Assembly: GCA_900553675.1 (NCBI GenBank)
Contig: USEH01000111.1
Coordinates: 1-7,289 of the forward strand
Reading direction: 5' to 3'
Source of the DNA: an uncultured Ruminococcus sp.
GTDB lineage: Bacteria; Bacillota; Clostridia; Oscillospirales; Ruminococcaceae
Length of the DNA: 7,289 nt
Position 1 is the stretch's first letter; each line of letters starts with the position of its first letter. Positions 1-5,800 of this stretch are shown here, piece by piece. The notes below the pieces were generated by a model that saw only the letters and a list, made by a program, of their open reading frames with translations, did not search any database and had not been told where the DNA came from. A program made the translations under genes and the position numbers.

Positions 1-1067
1 GCGTCGGTATCAGCCATTGCCTGAGCAACTGCCAACGTACCCTTTGCCAGAATAGGATTTTCAAACACGCCCATAGGACCGTTCCAAACAACAGTCTTAG
101 CGGACTTAACAGCCTCTGCAAACAGTGCAGCAGTCTTGCTTCCGATGTCAAGACCCATAGCGTCGGCAGGAATCTTGTCAGCGTCAACAACGCTTACTTC
201 GATAGGAGCGTCGATAGGATCAGGGAAGGAAGCTGCAATTGTGGTATCAACAGGAAGCAAAAGCTTTTTGCCGAGCTTATCAGCCTTTTCAAGCATTTCG
301 CGGCAGTAGTCGAGCTTTTCGTCGTCAACAAGCGACTTGCCTATTTCATAGCCCTTAGCCTTGAGGAATGTGTAAGCCATGCCGCCGCCGATGATAAGGG
401 TATCGCACTTCTCCAGAAGGTTAGAAATAACGTTGAGCTTATCGGCAACCTTAGCACCGCCCAGAATAGCAACGAAGGGTCTTACAGGGTTTTCAACAGC
501 ATTTCCGAGGTAAGTAATTTCCTTCTGCATAAGGTATCCGACTGCGGTTTCTTTAACAAACTTGGTAACGCCTGCGGTAGAAGCATGAGCGCGGTGAGCA
601 GAGCCGAAAGCGTCCATAACGAAAACTTCGTTGTCAACCAGATCAGCAAGCTCCTTTGAGAAGCCTTCGCCGTTTTTGGTTTCGTCGTTGCCGCGGAAGC
701 GGGTGTTTTCAAGAAGAACAACCTCGCCGTCCTTCATCTCGGCAACAGCCTTCTTTGCATTCTCGCCGACAACGGTATCATCCTTAGCGAACACAACGGT
801 TGTGGGAAGAAGCTCAGCAAGTCTTTTAGCTACAGGAGCCAAAGAGAACTTGTCCTCGGGACCGTTCTTGGGCTTGCCGAGGTGAGAGCAAAGAACTACC
901 TTGCCGCCGTCTGCAACAAGCTTTTTGATGGTTGGAAGAGCTGCTGTGATTCTGTTGTCGTTGGTGATCACGCCGTCCTTCAGAGGTACGTTGAAGTCGC
1001 AGCGCACCAAAACCTTTTTGCCTTTTACGTTGATATCATCAACGCTGACTTTGTTTAATCCTGCCAT
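1..1067 (-). CDS. pgk: Phosphoglycerate kinase, C-terminus cut by window edge
   Basis: This enzyme makes ATP from ADP and 1,3-bisphosphoglycerate in the cytoplasm, the first ATP-yielding step of lower glycolysis. About 355 residues are present out of a usual 390-400, so the extreme C-terminus, including the final Gly-rich nucleotide loop, lies off the left edge. Family motifs seen in order are [11 protein letters not shown] near residue 20, [52 protein letters not shown] and [10 protein letters not shown]; together they cover both the 3-phosphoglycerate-binding N-domain and most of the nucleotide-binding C-domain. The ATG at 1065-1067 follows a good AAGGAGAT ribosome site about 7-8 nt upstream. 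The gene appears to start its own transcript from a near-consensus promoter at 1125-1153. No frameshift or missing motif is visible. Identification is secure. Confidence 0.97.
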   Translation of the reverse strand, partial: MAGLNKVSVDDINVKGKKVLVRCDFNVPLKDGVITNDNRITAALPTIKKLVADGGKVVLCSHLGKPKNGPEDKFSLAPVAKRLAELLPTTVVFAKDDTVVGENAKKAVAEMKDGEVVLLENTRFRGNDETKNGEGFSKELADLVDNEVFVMDAFGSAHRAHASTAGVTKFVKETAVGYLMQKEITYLGNAVENPVRPFVAILGGAKVADKLNVISNLLEKCDTLIIGGGMAYTFLKAKGYEIGKSLVDDEKLDYCREMLEKADKLGKKLLLPVDTTIAASFPDPIDAPIEVSVVDADKIPADAMGLDIGSKTAALFAEAVKSAKTVVWNGPMGVFENPILAKGTLAVAQAMADTD

Positions 1068-1074
1068 AGTTATA

Positions 1075-1083
1075 TCTCCTTTT
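1075..1083 (-). promoter_or_regulatory. Ribosome binding site of pgk
   Basis: On the minus strand the sequence reads AAAGGAGAT, followed by ATAACT and the ATG. Motif and spacing are close to ideal and fix the pgk start. Confidence 0.85.
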
Positions 1084-1124
1084 TTAAAATATACTTATCA
1101 GAGCCGTAAAAAACGGTCATACTT

Positions 1125-1153
1125 ATTATATAAAATTCCGAAAGAAATATCAA
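1125..1153 (-). promoter_or_regulatory. Sigma-A-type promoter of pgk
   Basis: Minus strand: -35 TTGATA at 1148-1153 (5 of 6 consensus), a 17-nt spacer, and -10 TATAAT at 1125-1130 (6 of 6). The predicted transcription start lies near 1118, giving a leader of about 50 nt. A very small hairpin (CCGT, T-rich loop, ACGG) lies in the leader but is too weak to call regulatory. The strength fits a highly expressed glycolytic gene. Confidence 0.8.
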
Positions 1154-1231
1154 TAGCTATTGGAAAAATTTTTAGATAAATTTTGTGAAAAAATTGCGAA
1201 AATATATTAGTAATTCTCTATAAATCCGTGA

Positions 1232-1258
1232 CTAATCATCCCAAGTAAAGCGAGTAAG
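1232..1258 (-). pseudogene. Relic of a second trmL 3' end
   Basis: Read on the minus strand this stretch encodes LTRFTWDD followed by TAG. The intact trmL, whose stop is at 1290-1292, ends LTRFTWED followed by TAG. The two 27-nt segments match at 23 positions. Three of the four differences are synonymous third-base changes (in the Thr, Arg and Thr codons) and the fourth turns Glu into Asp. That pattern indicates divergence as coding sequence before stranding here, rather than a chance or structural repeat. Similarity stops just upstream of the Leu codon, and the same frame meets a TAG at 1283-1285, so nothing longer remains. It is inferred to be the tail of a displaced trmL allele, left when a diverged copy recombined in, or of a collapsed duplication. 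Confidence 0.7.
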
Positions 1259-1289
1259 CACAATCCATAAAAATCGCAGTGCCTATGTT

Positions 1290-1796
1290 CTAATCTTCCC
1301 ATGTAAATCGCGTAAGCCTACCTTCGCGGGAAAGGTCGGGAAAATCCCACTGGCGCAAAATCTCATAAACGGCTATAGCCACCGAATTTGAAAGATTAAG
1401 GCTTCTAAGCTCAGGGCGCATGGGAAATCTTACACAGCTGTCTTTATTATCATGCAGAAGCTCCTCCGGCAGACCCTTATCTTCCCTGCCAAAGAGGATA
1501 TAGCAGTTGTCTTCATATTTAACGTCGCTGTAAACGTTTTTTCCCTTTGTGGTGAAATAGTAGTACTTGGGGTTATCCTTAGCGGTCTTCTCGAAAAAAT
1601 CCTGCAAGCTGTCGTAATATGTGATATCCAGCTTGTCCCAGTAGTCAAGACCGGCACGTTTTAGATTCTTGTCGGTAACTGCAAAGCCCATAGGCTTTAC
1701 AAGGTGCAGACGCGCTCCGGTAACGGCGCAGGTGCGCGATATGTTGCCGGTATTCTGCGGTATCTGCGGTTCTACCAACACAACGTTTAAGTTCAT
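1290..1796 (-). CDS. trmL: tRNA (cytidine(34)-2'-O)-methyltransferase TrmL
   Basis: A 168-residue SPOUT-class RNA methyltransferase of the TrmL/YibK family. In characterised members it uses S-adenosylmethionine to 2'-O-methylate the wobble nucleotide (position 34) of certain tRNA-Leu species. All three family motifs are present: PQNTGNISRTCA (residues 13-24), LFGREDKGLP (101-110), and a C-terminal segment with RSLNLSNSVAIAVYE (131-145). The last two form the trefoil-knot cofactor site. Length is slightly above the usual 150-160 because of a short tail ending RLTRFTWED. The ATG at 1794-1796 has an AAAGGACG site about 12 nt upstream, a longer than usual gap. It lies 75 nt downstream of the vitamin B6 kinase on the same strand with no obvious promoter or terminator between, so co-transcription is likely. 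A diverged copy of its last nine codons sits downstream at 1232-1258. Confidence 0.95.
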   Translation of the reverse strand: MNLNVVLVEPQIPQNTGNISRTCAVTGARLHLVKPMGFAVTDKNLKRAGLDYWDKLDITYYDSLQDFFEKTAKDNPKYYYFTTKGKNVYSDVKYEDNCYILFGREDKGLPEELLHDNKDSCVRFPMRPELRSLNLSNSVAIAVYEILRQWDFPDLSREGRLTRFTWED

Positions 1797-1871
1797 ATGT
1801 TAATTGCACGTCCTTTATGTGATTTTGGATTTATGCCGTTTGTGAATACGAATCATATCCGGCTGCTTTCA

Positions 1872-2732
1872 TTAAATTGCAGAGTAATCCATAAAGCTTT
1901 GATTCGATATCAGCATCGGCAGGCACTTTTCAAGCATTACTCCCTCGCGCGGTTCTGAACCGTAGCCGAAGGTGGTTTTTATGGCGTATTCGCAGAAGTC
2001 GGTTGCGCGGCTTATGGCTATTGGCAGGCTGTCTCCCAAAAGCAGTCCGCCGGTGAGGACGCTTGCAAACAAGTCCCCCGTTCCGGGATATAGCCTTGGC
2101 ACGCGCTCATAGGTCACCCGCCAGAAAGCGTTATTTGCACGATCGTAGCCGACGTTACAGTTTTTTCCGTCTGCCATGGCAACGCTTGTTATAACAACGA
2201 TTTCGGGACCCTTGCCCGAAAGCTTTACAAGCATACTTTTAACCTCGCTCAGAGTGAGGACAGACGCGGGATATTCCGTTCCCAAAAGTATCGAAGCCTC
2301 AGTCAGATTTGGGGTTATTATATCGGCAGCAGAAACAAGCTGAGCCATTCCCCTACACATCTCGCGGGTATAGGTTTTATATCTCTTGCCGTTATCACCC
2401 ATTACTGGGTCTACAATTTTCAGCGTATTGGGGTACTGCTTAAAGAAATCAAGGCAGATATCCACCTGACGTTCCGAGCCTAAAAATCCGGAATAGATAC
2501 AGTCGAAATCGACCTTTGCCGTTTTATAGTGATTCAGCGCCTGCGGGATATATTCGGTCATGTCATTCAAGACTACATCGCCGTATCCGCCGGTGTGTGT
2601 GGACAAAACAGCCGTCGGGATGGCGCAGACCTGTATTCCCATCACCGAAAGCGTGGGCATAATCACCGAAAGCGAACATCTTCCTACTCCGGAAAGGTCA
2701 TGTATCGCGGCTACTCTTTTATATTCTTTCAT
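1872..2732 (-). CDS. pdxK: Pyridoxal/pyridoxamine kinase (PdxK/PdxY family)
   Basis: A 286-residue kinase of the ribokinase/PfkB-like superfamily, vitamin B6 kinase branch. It is expected to phosphorylate the 5'-hydroxyl of pyridoxal, pyridoxamine or pyridoxine with ATP in the B6 salvage pathway, in the cytoplasm. Evidence: the N-terminal HDLSGVGRCS (residues 11-20), the substrate-loop region STHTGGYGD (44-52), VDPVMGDNGK (107-116), and the anion-hole motif YPGTGD in which Asp220 is the expected catalytic base. Length is normal for the family. The ATG at 2730-2732 has GGTGAT about 8 nt upstream. It is the first gene of a probable two-gene transcript with trmL, from a promoter at 2791-2819. 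Which B6 form is preferred cannot be told from sequence; some relatives act on hydroxymethylpyrimidine, but the sequence resembles proteins annotated as pyridoxamine kinase. The symbol denotes the family. Confidence 0.9.
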   Translation of the reverse strand: MKEYKRVAAIHDLSGVGRCSLSVIMPTLSVMGIQVCAIPTAVLSTHTGGYGDVVLNDMTEYIPQALNHYKTAKVDFDCIYSGFLGSERQVDICLDFFKQYPNTLKIVDPVMGDNGKRYKTYTREMCRGMAQLVSAADIITPNLTEASILLGTEYPASVLTLSEVKSMLVKLSGKGPEIVVITSVAMADGKNCNVGYDRANNAFWRVTYERVPRLYPGTGDLFASVLTGGLLLGDSLPIAISRATDFCEYAIKTTFGYGSEPREGVMLEKCLPMLISNQSFMDYSAI

Positions 2733-2790
2733 TTAATATCACCACTTAAATCGTTCTGACGGAATAATATGTGAATAAATCATCCAAAAC

Positions 2791-2819
2791 ATTGTAACAT
2801 ATTTTCCTTGACAAAACAA
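2791..2819 (-). promoter_or_regulatory. Extended -10 promoter for pdxK-trmL
   Basis: Minus strand: -10 TACAAT at 2791-2796 (5 of 6) with a TG one base upstream (TGTTACAAT, the extended -10 form), a 17-nt spacer, and a weak -35 TTGTTT at 2814-2819. The predicted start near 2784 gives a leader of about 50 nt. The -35 side overlaps a possible plus-strand promoter for the divergent small gene. Confidence 0.6.
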
Positions 2820-2836
2820 TATATTTGACGTTTATT
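2808..2836 (+). promoter_or_regulatory. Possible promoter of the 59-residue gene
   Basis: A consensus -35 TTGACA occurs at 2808-2813. With a 17-nt spacer the -10 would be TTTATT at 2831-2836 (4 of 6). An alternative pairing is TTGACG at 2825-2830 with TACAAA at 2850-2855, but its spacer is 19 nt. The -35 is convincing; which -10 is used is not clear. Confidence 0.4.
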
Positions 2837-2878
2837 TTTCAAAAAACAGTACAAAATATTACTGCAAATAAACTTATC

Positions 2879-2886
2879 AAGGAGAG
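2879..2886 (+). promoter_or_regulatory. Ribosome binding site of the 59-residue gene
   Basis: AAGGAGAG, with GGAG ending 8 nt before the ATG at 2893. This strong site is the main evidence that the short gene is real, and it favours the first ATG over the in-frame ATG at codon 3. Confidence 0.8.
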
Positions 2887-2892
2887 ATTGAA

Positions 2893-3072
2893 ATGAGTAT
2901 GAACATCACTTCGCTTTGCAAAGGAATCGCCGTCGGAGTAGTAACAGGAGCCGCCGTTTACGCCGTTACCAACGCCACAAAGTCTGAAAAAAGGCATCTT
3001 AAATCAGACACTATAAGGGCTGTGCGCTCGGTAAGCTCAATGCTTGAGGGGCTGGGCTCGATGTTTATGTAA
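2893..3072 (+). CDS. 59-residue YtxH-like small membrane protein
   Basis: A short reading frame of 59 residues with a strong ribosome site and a TTGACA element upstream. The protein has a short N-terminus, one hydrophobic segment (about residues 11-26, KGIAVGVVTGAAVYAVTNA) with glycines at 11, 15 and 19 in a GxxxGxxxG glycine-zipper spacing, and then a basic, probably amphipathic helix rich in Lys/Arg and ending GLGSMFM. This layout resembles YtxH-type small membrane proteins of Bacillota, but the match is to the architecture, not to a diagnostic motif, and the function is unknown. It is transcribed divergently from pdxK and convergently with the DUF624 gene, so it is probably monocistronic. 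Two hairpins follow its stop directly. That it is expressed is likely; the family assignment is tentative. Confidence 0.75.
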   Translation: MSMNITSLCKGIAVGVVTGAAVYAVTNATKSEKRHLKSDTIRAVRSVSSMLEGLGSMFM

Positions 3073-3073
3073 A

Positions 3074-3112
3074 GCAGTAAATTTTGCCCGCTGCGCGGTC
3101 AAAATTAACTGC
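3074..3112. repeat. Imperfect 39-nt inverted repeat (hairpin 1)
   Basis: The arms pair as GCAGT with ACTGC (5 bp), AATTTTG with CAAAATT (7 bp) and CCGC with GCGG (4 bp), separated by one A-A and one C-T mismatch and closed by a TGC loop. It starts one base after the stop codon of the small gene. No run of T follows on either strand, so it is not a textbook intrinsic terminator, although its position between convergent genes fits termination or 3'-end protection. Confidence 0.7.
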
Positions 3113-3113
3113 G

Positions 3114-3140
3114 GGAGCTGTCTGCTATGCAGACAGCTCC
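3114..3140. repeat. Perfect 12-bp hairpin (hairpin 2)
   Basis: GGAGCTGTCTGC at 3114-3125 pairs perfectly with GCAGACAGCTCC at 3129-3140 around a TAT loop. It lies one base after hairpin 1. No T tract follows on either strand. It could serve as a bidirectional 3' end for the convergent small gene and DUF624 gene, or be a dispersed palindromic element; the window has only this one copy. Confidence 0.75.
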
Positions 3141-3204
3141 ATTACAGCCCTGAAAAATGTTACACAAATATCCGCCGCGGCTCAGAGTCGTGACGGATGA
3201 AATT

Positions 3205-4104
3205 TTATCTGATTCTTTTTTTCTTCTGCTTGGTCTTGGGCTCTTCAGGCGGGACTTCGGTTTCGGGGGTATCCACAAACACAGCCTCGCCGTTGTCGCT
3301 CATGTATTCAAATTCGGGATTCTGCTCGCCGTGCTGGTCGTACCACGGCTGAATGACGTACTTTCTTATATGCGGGAAGCAGTTGAAAGAATACATAAGT
3401 CCCAAAAATGACGGAACGACTACGAACAAGAAGGATGTAAACGGGAAGAAAACAAGTATAAATATAACGAACAACGCGGTTACTATCAGGTTTATAAGGC
3501 TTGTCTTTATCTCTATAGCTATAAGGAAAAAGCTGTTTTTAAGTATCTTCCAAACGCTAAGATTCGTTGAAACCACCAGCAGGTAGATATAGAAATGCAT
3601 CATAAGAAACATTATCGAGCAGATAAGGCATATCAGGAAAGGAATATAAAAGATTGAGTTTTCCAAGCTCATATTGTAATAAAGCGGAAATGCGGTAGAT
3701 ACTGCGGCTAAAAAAGCCATATCTATCATTCCGACTATTGCGCCCTGCTTAAAGTTGGATTTGAATGCCTTCCAAAAATCATGCCACAAGAATGTTGGTC
3801 TTCGGCAGGACATATTCCTGCAAATCTTTGTAAAGCCGCAGGTTGCCGGACCCACAACCGCTCCGAGCAAGATAAAGGCTGCGTAAAATGCGATATAATA
3901 TACGCCGCCCTCGCCGCCTAAATAGTACTCCACCAGCATTATAAGCGCAAACGGCAGAAGCGCTACTATATACATAAAGTTTAGCAGTATAAGCTTTGAC
4001 AGATGTGAAAAGTAGATTTCAAAAAACTGAAACGCCGGCAGCTTATCGTCCGGATTCTTTGATATGCCTTTTCCTACCTTTTCGTATCTCGAAAACATTC
4101 CCAT
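3205..4104 (-). CDS. DUF624 (YesL-like) integral membrane protein
   Basis: A 299-residue membrane protein of the DUF624/YesL type. The signs are the N-terminal MGMFSRYEKVGKGISK, the aromatic FFEIYF segment, and GPATCGFTKICRNM (residues 85-98), corresponding to the conserved GPA(T)xG loop of the family. About six hydrophobic segments are visible (roughly 37-61, 66-88, 119-140, 150-178, 200-222, 225-245), followed by a hydrophilic C-terminus that is acidic/proline-rich and ends KQKKKRIR. Family members often sit near sugar-uptake genes, but there are none here, so no transport role is claimed. The ATG at 4102-4104 follows AAAGGAA about 9 nt upstream, and a second ATG two codons on is less well spaced. 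The gene begins 31 nt after the SpoIIM-like gene, indicating an operon. Molecular function is unknown. Confidence 0.85.
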   Translation of the reverse strand: MGMFSRYEKVGKGISKNPDDKLPAFQFFEIYFSHLSKLILLNFMYIVALLPFALIMLVEYYLGGEGGVYYIAFYAAFILLGAVVGPATCGFTKICRNMSCRRPTFLWHDFWKAFKSNFKQGAIVGMIDMAFLAAVSTAFPLYYNMSLENSIFYIPFLICLICSIMFLMMHFYIYLLVVSTNLSVWKILKNSFFLIAIEIKTSLINLIVTALFVIFILVFFPFTSFLFVVVPSFLGLMYSFNCFPHIRKYVIQPWYDQHGEQNPEFEYMSDNGEAVFVDTPETEVPPEEPKTKQKKKRIR

Positions 4105-4135
4105 TGATTTTTATTCCTTTCATTTAAACGTCTTG

Positions 4136-4711
4136 CTAAATCATGCCTAAATAATCGAACAGCCGCAGCATAAGGCAGTTAAGCGCGCTTACCGCTGCGC
4201 ATGCTGTAAGATATATCAAAAATCTGAATATGTAATCCCTGAACTCATGAGCTATACCCAATCGGTTTTCAGCCGTTACCGAAAGCATAAGATACCTTGT
4301 AGACATTGCAACCGAATCGCAGGACTGCATTATCAATATTCCGGAAGAAAGCACCGCAAACGGAATGAACAGCGCAATTCTTATCAAAATATTATCGCAG
4401 GAATAAATGCTTCTTGCAAGCACTCCCAGACCCATGCCCTTAAATGCCACCAGTGCCAGCTCAAACGGCTGTGATACGGCGCAGAAGCCCATTAAAAACG
4501 CCGCCGTAACAAAAGCTGCCGAGCCTATAAAATAAGAAAAGAACGCAGAAACCCAATCGCCCCCCGCGGCATAAACGCCGTCGGAATATGTTGTCATAAG
4601 CCCCTGCGGGGTCATTTTTGCGCCAACTGCCGCTCCAAGAGCTATACCCAGTATCAGTGATATTATCAGTAGCATATCAAGTCTTATGCCTTTTGTTTTT
4701 TCCAAAGCCAT
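4136..4711 (-). CDS. SpoIIM-like (DUF95) membrane protein
   Basis: A 191-residue membrane protein with five probable transmembrane segments (about residues 11-31, 54-77, 80-99, 108-128, 160-183). The GFCAVSQPFELAL stretch running into FKGMGLGV (residues 75-97) resembles the conserved central loop and helix of stage II sporulation protein M, and length and helix number fit. In spore formers SpoIIM acts with SpoIID and SpoIIP in peptidoglycan remodelling during engulfment; SpoIIM-like proteins also occur in other settings, and no spoIID or spoIIP is in this window. It is the upstream gene of a pair with DUF624. The start is ambiguous: the ATG at 4709-4711 is only 3 nt from AAGGAGG, whereas a TTG two codons later (4703-4705) is 9 nt away. 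The alternative reading is an unclassified five-helix membrane protein. Confidence 0.65.
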   Translation of the reverse strand: MALEKTKGIRLDMLLIISLILGIALGAAVGAKMTPQGLMTTYSDGVYAAGGDWVSAFFSYFIGSAAFVTAAFLMGFCAVSQPFELALVAFKGMGLGVLARSIYSCDNILIRIALFIPFAVLSSGILIMQSCDSVAMSTRYLMLSVTAENRLGIAHEFRDYIFRFLIYLTACAAVSALNCLMLRLFDYLGMI

Positions 4712-4714
4712 CCG

Positions 4715-4721
4715 CCTCCTT
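4715..4721 (-). promoter_or_regulatory. Strong but oddly placed RBS of the SpoIIM-like gene
   Basis: Minus strand AAGGAGG, a near-perfect anti-16S match, ends 3 nt before the ATG at 4711 but 9 nt before an in-frame TTG at 4705. Spacing favours the TTG as the real start, shortening the protein by two residues. Confidence 0.6.
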
Positions 4722-4754
4722 GTCCAATTAATATGCGCAAAGGGCGGTTTTTAT

Positions 4755-4793
4755 GAAAAAAATAAGCTGACGCAACAAGCATCAACTTATTTT
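4755..4793 (-). terminator. Rho-independent terminator after the PepSY gene
   Basis: Minus strand: AAAATAAG at 4786-4793 pairs with CTTATTTT at 4759-4766. The stem continues inward through TGA/TCA and GC/GC pairs with two G-U wobbles, about 15 bp in total, closed by a TTGTT loop. A run of seven T follows (4756-4762, partly shared with the stem). It lies about 55 nt past the PepSY stop, ends the two-component transcript, and separates it from the SpoIIM-like/DUF624 operon. That operon must therefore use its own promoter in the short 4712-4755 gap or depend on readthrough; I see no convincing promoter there. Confidence 0.85.
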
Positions 4794-4913
4794 ATCACAA
4801 TGTGCGGATAATATCAAGTACCCTCGCATTGAATTTCTTATTTATTTTCAGTGATGACGTCCGTTATGACCGCAATCGTCGTCATCCCTGTCATGATTAT
4901 GACATTCATTGTG

Positions 4914-5099
4914 AAGTATCTCGCCGGTGTAGCAGTGAATCTCATATTCATATTCGTGTTCAGAAGTGCAGAACTCCAGCTCGTAGCAGTCCACACCGTC
5001 GTCGCGATCCTTCTTGACCGTGGTGAAGGTTACATCGAAAGCAGAAAGTCCGCAGTGCTTAAGCGCAACAAGCTTTGCTTCATCGATTCCGATGTCGCT
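4914..5099 (-). repeat. PepSY repeat 4
   Basis: Encodes SDIGIDEAKLVALKHCGL, then FTTVKKDRDDGVDCYELEF, EYEYEI and YTGEIL. It is unusual in carrying four cysteines, absent from repeats 1-3, and it leads straight into the His/Asp/Cys tail. Confidence 0.8.
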
Positions 5100-5144
5100 G
5101 CCGGTATTGGCGGGGGCGGCGCTTTTCTTTCTTCTCTCTGATTC

Positions 5145-5384
5145 TCTCTTAATGATATTGCCGCTGACCGCATCGATTTCATACTCATATTCGCGGTCGG
5201 AGGTGTAAAATTCAATGTCGTAAACGTCTCTGCCATCGTCTCTGTCAAGCTTTGCTTTTGTGAAGGTAGCATCTGCCGCATTAACACCGGCATCGGCCAG
5301 CGCAATGTCCTTGACAGAGTAAATCTGCCTGATTTCATTTACCACGGTGTCTAAATCATTAATTTCTTTCGTATATTTATTTTC
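5145..5384 (-). repeat. PepSY repeat 3
   Basis: Preceded by a linker with VNEIRQIYSVKDIA, then LADAGVNAADATFTKAKLD, RDDGRDVYDIEFY, EYEYEI and SGNIIKR. A basic RESERRKKS linker separates it from repeat 4. Confidence 0.8.
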
Positions 5385-5615
5385 CTTTTTGATGATTGAG
5401 CCGGTTGAGGCGTTAATCTCATAGTCATATTCGGCAGCACCGTATATGAATTCGATTTCGTATACCGATATTCCGTCGTCGGTTTCCTTTTCGGCTTTTG
5501 TAAAGCTGATATCATTGACATTCAGACCTGCGTCCTTAACAGCAGCTTCCTTTGCGGCTTCTAATCCGATATCCTGACCATCGGCGACATTTTTTGAGTC
5601 CGTAAACTCAACATC
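5385..5615 (-). repeat. PepSY repeat 2
   Basis: Encodes DIGLEAAKEAAVKDAGL, then FTKAEKETDDGISVYEIEF, EYDYEI and STGSIIKK. It is the most divergent from repeats 1 and 3. It begins directly after the A-run frameshift. Confidence 0.8.
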
Positions 5616-5791
5616 TTTTTTATGATGCTTCCGCCGTAAACGGATATCTCATACTCATACTCGATTGTGCCGGAGTAGAACTCGATATCGTAAACGTCGC
5701 GGTTGTCGTCATAGTCAAGCTTTGCCTTAGTAAATACGGCATCTGTAAGACCGGCGTCTGCCAAGGCTGCTGCTTTGGCTTCGTCAAGACT
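5615..5791 (-). repeat. PepSY repeat 1
   Basis: Encodes SLDEAKAAALADAG, then FTKAKLDYDDNRDVYDIEF, EYEYEI and GGSIIKK. It is closest to repeat 3 (shared LADAG, FTKAKLD and RDVYDIEFY, with visible DNA similarity), suggesting the array grew by duplicating a two-domain unit. It is the first repeat left after the junction and is in a different frame from the rest. Confidence 0.8.
5616..5621 (-). other. One-base frameshift in an A run (PepSY gene)
   Basis: The minus strand has six A here. With six, repeat 1 runs on as MLSLRTQKMSPMVRISD and stops at 5561. With seven, GSIIKK continues as DVEFTDSKNVADGQDIGLE into repeat 2. The missing base is therefore located to this run. It may be a real mutation or a homopolymer sequencing error. 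Confidence 0.8.
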
Positions 5792-5800
5792 TAAGGTTAT
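5784..5800 (-). other. Deletion junction between kinase and PepSY gene
   Basis: Kinase sequence ends in NYELLQRLVNNL, the first residues of the HATPase N-box, then reads KS and TGA (5784-5786). One frame over, from about 5791, the sequence is SLDEAKAAALADAG, the interior of a PepSY repeat. The rest of the ATP-binding domain (about 100 residues), the kinase stop, the intergenic region and the start of the PepSY gene are all absent, so a loss of several hundred bp is inferred. The frame before SLDEA closes at a TAA at 5801-5803. Confidence 0.75.

Larger units (their letters stand above)
4848..5800 (-). pseudogene. Four-PepSY-domain protein, 5'-truncated and frameshifted
   Basis: The remains of an extracytoplasmic protein made of tandem PepSY domains, each of the form A-[DH]-[AC]-G, then FTK, a DDG-type turn, VYDIEF, EYEYEI and GxIIKK. 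Repeat 1 is read in one frame (5791-5615) and repeats 2-4 in another (5615-4914). The frames join if one A is added to the A6 run at 5616-5621. No start codon, ribosome site or signal peptide exists upstream: the sequence switches abruptly from kinase to the SLDEAK start of repeat 1. A GTG at 5343-5345 could at most start a 165-residue fragment with repeats 3-4, but it has no clear ribosome site. The C-terminus (codons at 4851-4913) is rich in His, Asp and Cys. In Bacillota, PepSY-repeat proteins often accompany RR-HK pairs, as here, and are thought to act as envelope modulators or sensors. The intact precursor would have been a secreted or lipid-anchored product of the same operon. Confidence 0.8.

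Noticed and set aside
482..1179. Open frames on both strands across the pgk region and its upstream spacer
   Set aside because: Those inside pgk (to 1067) are out-of-frame shadows of a clear coding sequence; the one reaching 1179 runs through the promoter and lacks family motifs or a ribosome site.
3141..3204. A second terminator for the DUF624 gene in the spacer before hairpin 2
   Set aside because: Only a 5-bp ATCCG/CGGAT pairing with a large loop and no T run is visible.
4722..4755. A promoter for the SpoIIM-like operon (TTCATA, 18 nt, TATTAA on the minus strand)
   Set aside because: Each box matches only 4 of 6 and the start site would fall almost on the ribosome site, so the call is too weak.
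4851..5208. Plus-strand open frames opposite the PepSY repeats
   Set aside because: They arise from the repetitive codon pattern of the PepSY domains on the other strand and have no supporting start signals.
5784..5791. Possible programmed +1 frameshift at TCT TGA C joining kinase to PepSY
   Set aside because: The site resembles the prfB-type stop-codon slip, but there is no upstream Shine-Dalgarno stimulator. The product would also put an extracytoplasmic domain array on a cytoplasmic half-kinase lacking its ATPase. A deletion scar explains it better.
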